9,537 nucleotides of DNA from Propionibacteriales bacterium (GTDB taxonomy: Bacteria > Actinomycetota > Actinomycetes > Propionibacteriales > Propionibacteriaceae), in assembly GCA_017882655.1 (NCBI GenBank), contig JADGPB010000063.1:1-9537 (forward strand), read 5' to 3'. Made by a program: the position numbers and the translations under genes. This document shows positions 5,831 to 9,537 of the stretch, piece by piece; the first letter of the stretch is position 1, and every line of letters begins with the position of its first letter. The notes beneath the pieces were generated by a model that saw nothing but the letters and a program-made list of their open reading frames with translations, was not told the DNA's origin and did not search any database.

Positions 5831-7627
5831 ATGCGCTTCGTCACACGGCTGCTCGCCACGGCGCGGGAGCTCTGGCCGCACTACCTTGCCATCACGATCT
5901 GCTCGATCCTCGGGGCCGGCGTCGGACTCGTCAGCCCCTTCCTGATCAAGGCGGCCACGGATCGCCTCGTCGCCATCTCCGCCGGAGGTCCTCGCCTCAT
6001 CACACCGCTGGTCTGGATCGCAGTGGGGCTGCTCGTTGTCGAGGCGGCACGCAGCGTGATCTCGAACGTCGCCGGCTACCTCGGCGACGTGATGTCGGCG
6101 CGACTAAGAGCGACCCTGTCGACCAGGTACTTCAACCACCTGCTCCGTCTCCCCCAGCGCTACCTCGACAACGAGCAGACCGGTACGGTCATCGGCCGTC
6201 TCAACCGCTCGATCACCGAGGTCGCGCAGTTCCTCAACGTCTTCGCGAACAACATGTTCCCGATGCTCCTGTCGCTCGTCGCCTCGCTGGCGGTGATGGC
6301 CTGGTACTCCTGGCCGATCGCGCTGCTGGTCCTGCTGATGTACCCGGTGTTCACGTGGCTCACTGCGCTCACCTCGAAGAGGTGGCAGGTGCTCGAGAAG
6401 GCGAAGAACGCCGAGATCGACAGCGCGAACGGGCGGTTCGCCGAAGCCGTCACGCAGCTGCGCGTGGTCAAGAGCTTCGTCGCCGAGGTACGCGAGCTGC
6501 GCCACTTCAGCAGCCGGTACGTCGCGACGATCGGCCTGACCACGCAGCAGTCGCGGTTCTGGCACGCCATGGACATCGCCCGCCAGGTCGCTCTCAACGT
6601 GATCTTCTTCGCGATCTACGTCGTGATCTTCATCCAGACCGCGTCCGGCTCGTACACGGTCGGCACCATGGTCCTGCTCGTGCAGATGGTGACCATGGCC
6701 AGGATGCCCGTCACCAGCATGAGCTACCTCGTCGATACGGCTCAGCGCGCGGTGGCGGGGAGCCGCGACTACTTCGCGGTGATGGCCGAGCCGGTCGAGA
6801 CCGAGGTGCTGCCCACTCCTGACGCCGCGAGCTGGGCGGCGGTCGCCGGAGCGCCCGCTGTGTCGTTCCGGGACCTCACGTTCGGGTACGCAGACGGGCC
6901 CGCGGTGCTCGACGGGGTCAACTTCGACATCGCGCCCGGAGAGCGGATCGCGTTCGTGGGTGAGTCCGGCGGCGGCAAGACGACGCTGGTGAGCCTGCTG
7001 CTTCGCCTGTACGAACCGCGCTCCGGCAAGATCCTCATCGACGGGCTCGACATTGCGGGCGTCGACCACGGAGCCGTACGCCACCGGGTCGGTGTCGTCT
7101 TCCAGGACCCGTCGCTGTTCTCCGGGACCATCAGGGAGAACATCGCGTACGGCGACCCGAGCCGCACCGACGAGCACGCGATCGCGGAAGCCGCCCGCCG
7201 CGCCCACGTCCAGCCGTTCGTCGACCGGCTCCCGCTGTCCTACGACACGGAGATCGGCGAGCGCGGCCTCAAGCTGTCCGGCGGCCAGAAGCAGCGGGTC
7301 GCCATCGCCCGCGCGCTGCACAAGGACGCGCCCATCCTCGTGCTGGACGAGGCGACGAGCTCTCTGGACACGAAGGCCGAGCGACAGGTACAGGCGGGGC
7401 TCGACGAGCTCATGACCGGCCGTACGACGCTCATCATCGCCCACCGGCTCTCGACGATCTCCTCCGTCGACCGCATCGTCACGTTGCGGGAGGGCCGCGT
7501 CGACGAGATCGGCACGCCGGACGAGCTCGCCCTGAGCGGCGGCATCTACAGCGAGCTGCTCGCTCTCCAGGCGTCCGCCTCGAAGGCCGACCGCCGTCGC
7601 CTTGCCATGTACGACATCGCGGGCTGA
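5831..7627 (+). CDS. ABC exporter half-transporter (fused membrane and ATPase domains)
   Basis: A 598-residue protein with the usual exporter layout: a six-helix membrane domain (about 1-310, with EQTGTVIGRLNRS coupling region) followed by an ATPase domain (about 343-580). ATPase motifs are complete: Walker A GESGGGKTT (377-385), Q-loop Gln425, signature LSGGQKQR (482-489), Walker B ILVLDE with catalytic Glu507, and switch His538 (IIAHRLST). It should act as a homodimer, or with another half-transporter outside the window, exporting a lipid, peptide or drug-like molecule; the substrate cannot be told. The ATG at 5831 has GGGA at 5822-5825 just upstream; an upstream in-frame extension would run through the preceding gene and is rejected. 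It lies 61 bp after the secreted-protein gene and ends 21 bp from the convergent rhaM. Confidence 0.95.
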   Translation: MRFVTRLLATARELWPHYLAITICSILGAGVGLVSPFLIKAATDRLVAISAGGPRLITPLVWIAVGLLVVEAARSVISNVAGYLGDVMSARLRATLSTRYFNHLLRLPQRYLDNEQTGTVIGRLNRSITEVAQFLNVFANNMFPMLLSLVASLAVMAWYSWPIALLVLLMYPVFTWLTALTSKRWQVLEKAKNAEIDSANGRFAEAVTQLRVVKSFVAEVRELRHFSSRYVATIGLTTQQSRFWHAMDIARQVALNVIFFAIYVVIFIQTASGSYTVGTMVLLVQMVTMARMPVTSMSYLVDTAQRAVAGSRDYFAVMAEPVETEVLPTPDAASWAAVAGAPAVSFRDLTFGYADGPAVLDGVNFDIAPGERIAFVGESGGGKTTLVSLLLRLYEPRSGKILIDGLDIAGVDHGAVRHRVGVVFQDPSLFSGTIRENIAYGDPSRTDEHAIAEAARRAHVQPFVDRLPLSYDTEIGERGLKLSGGQKQRVAIARALHKDAPILVLDEATSSLDTKAERQVQAGLDELMTGRTTLIIAHRLSTISSVDRIVTLREGRVDEIGTPDELALSGGIYSELLALQASASKADRRRLAMYDIAG

Positions 7628-7634
7628 GCGGACG

Positions 7635-7648
7635 CTCCTGCCGAGGAG
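7635..7648. terminator. Short hairpin between convergent genes
   Basis: CTCCT (7635-7639), GCCG loop and AGGAG (7644-7648) form a 5-bp stem in the 21-base gap between the ABC exporter stop and the rhaM stop. There is no T-run on either side, so only weak bidirectional termination is plausible. Confidence 0.25.
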
Positions 7649-7972
7649 TCACTCGATGTGGAAGACCTCTTCGAGCTGTACGAACGACTCGTCGGCGGCC
7701 TTGTCGCCGAGCCCAGAGAAGAGGTGCTGTACGGACGCCTGCCAGCGGGCGTTGACCTCCTCGGCCGCCATCGCCTGCTGAGCGGCAGTCAGGCCGTCGG
7801 GCGTCTCGACGTAGCCGAAGAGCGTGCCGTCTTGCGCGATGAACAGGGAGTAGTTGTTCCAGCCGGTACGGTGCAGGGCCTCCTGCATCTCAGGCCACAC
7901 CGCACGGTGGCGCTGGATGTACTCCTCGATGTGCTCCGGTGCCACCCGCGTCACGAATCCGACCCGCTGCAT
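7649..7972 (-). CDS. rhaM: L-rhamnose mutarotase
   Basis: A 107-residue protein, the exact size of the family, that interconverts the alpha and beta anomers of L-rhamnopyranose in the cytoplasm, feeding the isomerase step of rhamnose use. Conserved active-site features are present: Tyr18 and His22 (EEYIQRH), the AVWPEM motif, Tyr41 (NNYSLF), LFGYVE (51-56) and NARWQ with Trp77. No other rhamnose catabolic gene (isomerase, kinase, aldolase) is visible, so the gene is detached from a full pathway here. The ATG at 7972 has GGAGAGGA on its own strand seven bases upstream. It follows the alpha/beta-hydrolase-fold gene by 17 bp on the same strand and is probably co-transcribed with it. Confidence 0.9.
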   Translation of the reverse strand: MQRVGFVTRVAPEHIEEYIQRHRAVWPEMQEALHRTGWNNYSLFIAQDGTLFGYVETPDGLTAAQQAMAAEEVNARWQASVQHLFSGLGDKAADESFVQLEEVFHIE

Positions 7973-7989
7973 CGTCGTGTCCTCTCCGA

Positions 7990-8628
7990 CTAGTCCGAGT
8001 TATCGTCCAGCACCTTGCTGAGGATCTCGGCCAGCTCCTCGGGGCGCTCGCGGACCACGTCGGAACCGGCGCCCTCGACCGTGAAGCCCTGCGCGCCGAC
8101 GATGCCCTTGACCAGCAGGTCGGCCGCCGCGACCGCCATCTTGTTGCCGGCGGCGGCGACCACCGTGGTCGGCACGTCGATGCGGCGGAGGTCGGTCGAG
8201 AGGTCCAGCGCCATCATCGCGTCGAGGCCCTCGAGCATCGTCTCCTTCGAGACTCCGGGCGCGAACGACCTTGCGGGCGCCAGCTTGAGCATCGCGCGCT
8301 GAACCCTGAGCGCGGTCCTCGGCGGCACCACGGGCGTGTCGATCAGTACGAGTCGGCCGACTCGGGCAGGCTCGTCGGCGGCGAACCGCAGCGCCACCAT
8401 GCCGCCCAGCCCAGTCCCGCACACGTCGACGACGTCCAGGTCTCGCAGCTGCATGGTGTCGACGAGGTCGGCGACGGCGCCTGCGACGTCGAAGCCGCGC
8501 TGGTCAGTGGGCTTGAGGCCCCGCAGCCAGGGCGCGTGGAGTGGTCGGTCGGGACCGATCGCCGTCACCACGTCCTGCCACACGGGCGGGTTCTGGCCTG
8601 CGCCATGCAGGAGGAAGAGCGTACGCAT
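7990..8628 (-). CDS. Alpha/beta-hydrolase-fold protein lacking the catalytic triad
   Basis: A 212-residue protein (from the ATG at 8628) of the alpha/beta-hydrolase superfamily: it begins MRTLFLLHGAGQNPPVW, with the oxyanion HG motif, and has VGRLVLIDTP after the elbow. The nucleophile elbow, normally GxSxGG, is CGTGLGGMVAL, putting Gly73 at the Ser position. The late His of the usual GAGH motif is Ser189 (GAGSDVVRERPEEL). The acid-strand region reads VVAAAGNKM, with Asn162 near the expected Asp. A hydrolase reaction therefore looks unlikely; ligand binding or a structural role fits better (inference). The start is uncertain: ATG 8640, GTG 8631 and ATG 8628 are all possible, and 8628 has AGGATGG eight bases upstream. 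A start at 8781 would overlap the divergent gene and is rejected. It is followed after 17 bp by rhaM. Confidence 0.8.
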   Translation of the reverse strand: MRTLFLLHGAGQNPPVWQDVVTAIGPDRPLHAPWLRGLKPTDQRGFDVAGAVADLVDTMQLRDLDVVDVCGTGLGGMVALRFAADEPARVGRLVLIDTPVVPPRTALRVQRAMLKLAPARSFAPGVSKETMLEGLDAMMALDLSTDLRRIDVPTTVVAAAGNKMAVAAADLLVKGIVGAQGFTVEGAGSDVVRERPEELAEILSKVLDDNSD

Positions 8629-8703
8629 CACGACGACCATCCTGTCGCACTGCTGGTGGGCGGCCGAATCCGCCCCGAACGCCCGTGCTACGTTGCTAAG
8701 AAG

Positions 8704-8713
8704 CCGCATGCGG
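8704..8713. promoter_or_regulatory. Palindrome in a divergent intergenic region
   Basis: CCGCATGCGG is a perfect 10-base palindrome in the gap between the reverse hydrolase-fold gene and the forward GH13-like gene. Its place between divergent starts would suit an operator, but a 10-base palindrome can arise by chance. TACGTT at 8689-8694 is a possible forward -10 just before it. Confidence 0.25.
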
Positions 8714-8740
8714 GTATCGGAGTTGGGGACGTACCCAGCC

Positions 8741-8750
8741 AGGAGGTGAC
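8741..8750 (+). promoter_or_regulatory. Strong ribosome binding site for the GH13-like gene
   Basis: AGGAGGTGAC is a full match to the anti-Shine-Dalgarno sequence; AGGAGG ends eight bases before the ATG at 8755. It is the strongest such site in the window and fixes the start of the last gene. Confidence 0.85.
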
Positions 8751-8754
8751 AGAC

Positions 8755-9537
8755 ATGGTCTTCACCGTCGGCGCTCGCCACGATGATGAAGCACTCCGTG
8801 ACGACGAGTTCGTCGCCCCGCCTCTCTCCGGACTGGTCATCTACCAGACGAAGCTCGACCCGGACATGGACCCCGAGCGTCGCGCCGCGACCCTGAATGG
8901 CATCGCCGCCCTAGGCGTCACGGCGATCGAGCTGTTGCCCGCGGCCGACCCCGTCGAGACCAGCGACCACTACATCCCCGCCCACATCTCGGTGGAGCGC
9001 GCCTTCGGTGGAGCAGCCGCCATGCGGCGGCTCATCGCGGACGCGCACCATCGTGGGCTGGCCGTCATCGTCAACGTCGCCTACCAGCAGTTCCGCCCGG
9101 AAGCCGATGTGGTGCTCGACATCACCCAGGAGTCCGTACGGAGCGTCATCGTCCGCGAGGCGCTCCGATGGCTGCGCGACATGCATCTCGACGGCGTGCG
9201 GCACGACATGGCCGCGTACGCGGACCTCGTGGACTCCTCCGGGGTCGTGCGCTCGGTCGGCTGGCGGCTCATCCGTGAGATGAACGCCTCGATCCGCGAG
9301 CAGCACGGCAACGTCGTACTCATCGCCCTCGACCATGGCGGCCATACGCAGGTGACGTCCATGGACGAGTCGGGCGCGCTGTTCCATACCCAGTGGGACG
9401 AGCAGTTCGTCCATCAGATCAGGGACGCGCTCGACCTGCGCGGTCCCATGTCCGACGTCCGCGATGCCATCGGCTCGAGTTTCGGAGACACGTTCAGCCG
9501 CGTCGTCTACGTGCAGTGCGCCCAGCTCATCGACCGG
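8755..9537 (+). CDS. GH13 (alpha-amylase / branching-enzyme-like) protein, degenerate active site, 3' truncated by the window
   Basis: The reading frame stays open for 261 codons to the window edge. It resembles the catalytic barrel of glucan branching enzymes and trehalohydrolases: GLVIYQTKLD in place of the usual YELHVGTF region, LGVTAIELLPAADP (54-67), HYIPAHISVERAFGG (72-86, matching the family's WGYxPAHxFAVExxYGG), and IADAHHRGLAVIVNVAYQQF (94-113). Region II is LDGVRHDMAAY with nucleophile Asp151 and its Arg kept. Region III, normally LIAED or LIAEE, reads LIALDHGG, so the acid/base Glu is Leu192. Region I, normally DVVYNH, is NVAYQQ: Asp, Asn and His are all replaced. The start lacks the usual CBM48 domain. 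A working glycosidase or transferase is unlikely; it may bind glucan or sugar (inference). Region IV and the C-terminus lie outside the window. It is divergent from the hydrolase-fold/rhaM pair. Confidence 0.85.
   Translation, partial: MVFTVGARHDDEALRDDEFVAPPLSGLVIYQTKLDPDMDPERRAATLNGIAALGVTAIELLPAADPVETSDHYIPAHISVERAFGGAAAMRRLIADAHHRGLAVIVNVAYQQFRPEADVVLDITQESVRSVIVREALRWLRDMHLDGVRHDMAAYADLVDSSGVVRSVGWRLIREMNASIREQHGNVVLIALDHGGHTQVTSMDESGALFHTQWDEQFVHQIRDALDLRGPMSDVRDAIGSSFGDTFSRVVYVQCAQLIDR

Noticed and set aside
6104..7444. Reverse-strand open frame of 446 codons inside the ABC exporter
   Set aside because: It is antisense to intact Walker A, signature and Walker B motifs; the product is highly charged, with no recognisable domain and no ribosome site.
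8641..8781. N-terminal extension of the alpha/beta-hydrolase-fold protein to 8781
   Set aside because: It would overlap the divergent GH13-like gene's start and its perfect ribosome site; the extra 47-51 residues lack family similarity.
8911..9414. Reverse-strand open frame at the right end
   Set aside because: It lies antisense to the GH13-like gene, which has family motifs and a strong ribosome site; the reverse product is an Asp/Val/His-rich shadow.

Overview
The window comes from a high-GC actinobacterium. GC is clearly above 60 % by eye, third codon positions are mostly G or C, and GTG starts and four-base stop/start overlaps are common. The families present and the frequent CGTACG word would suit Propionibacteriales (Nocardioidaceae-like), but that placement is inference. 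Genes are tightly packed. I see no tRNA, rRNA, CRISPR array, insertion sequence or prophage gene.

Layout, left to right. (1) Bases 1-151 hold no gene but contain a 54-bp perfect palindrome (9-62) built from two tandem 22-bp near-palindromes. (2) A forward pair, 152-2970: an intracellular family 3 glycoside hydrolase (beta-glucosidase type) overlapping by four bases a YbhB/YbcL-type PEBP-family protein. (3) Convergent to it, a reverse two-component operon: an OmpR-family response regulator (start 4940) followed by its sensor histidine kinase (ending at 2974), also with a four-base overlap. (4) Divergent from the regulator, a membrane-anchored or secreted Thr/Pro-rich protein of unknown function (5026-5769), then a homodimeric-type ABC exporter (5831-7627). 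Both genes flanking the 4941-5025 gap look leaderless. (5) Convergent with the exporter, a reverse pair: an alpha/beta-hydrolase-fold protein (start about 8628) and an L-rhamnose mutarotase (rhaM). (6) Divergent from that pair, with a perfect Shine-Dalgarno sequence, a GH13 (alpha-amylase/branching-enzyme-like) gene that runs off the right edge.

The most interesting part is the right end. The alpha/beta-hydrolase lacks all three recognisable triad residues (Gly at the nucleophile elbow, Ser in place of the late His, Asn near the acid position). The divergent GH13-like protein keeps the nucleophile Asp but has Leu where the acid/base Glu should be, and has lost the Asp, Asn and His of conserved region I. 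Two degenerate enzymes facing each other across 126 bp, beside an intact sugar mutarotase, suggest a non-catalytic sugar-binding or sensing module rather than ordinary catabolism. This is inference from motifs only. The rest of the window reads as normal actinobacterial content: sugar hydrolysis, envelope sensing and export.
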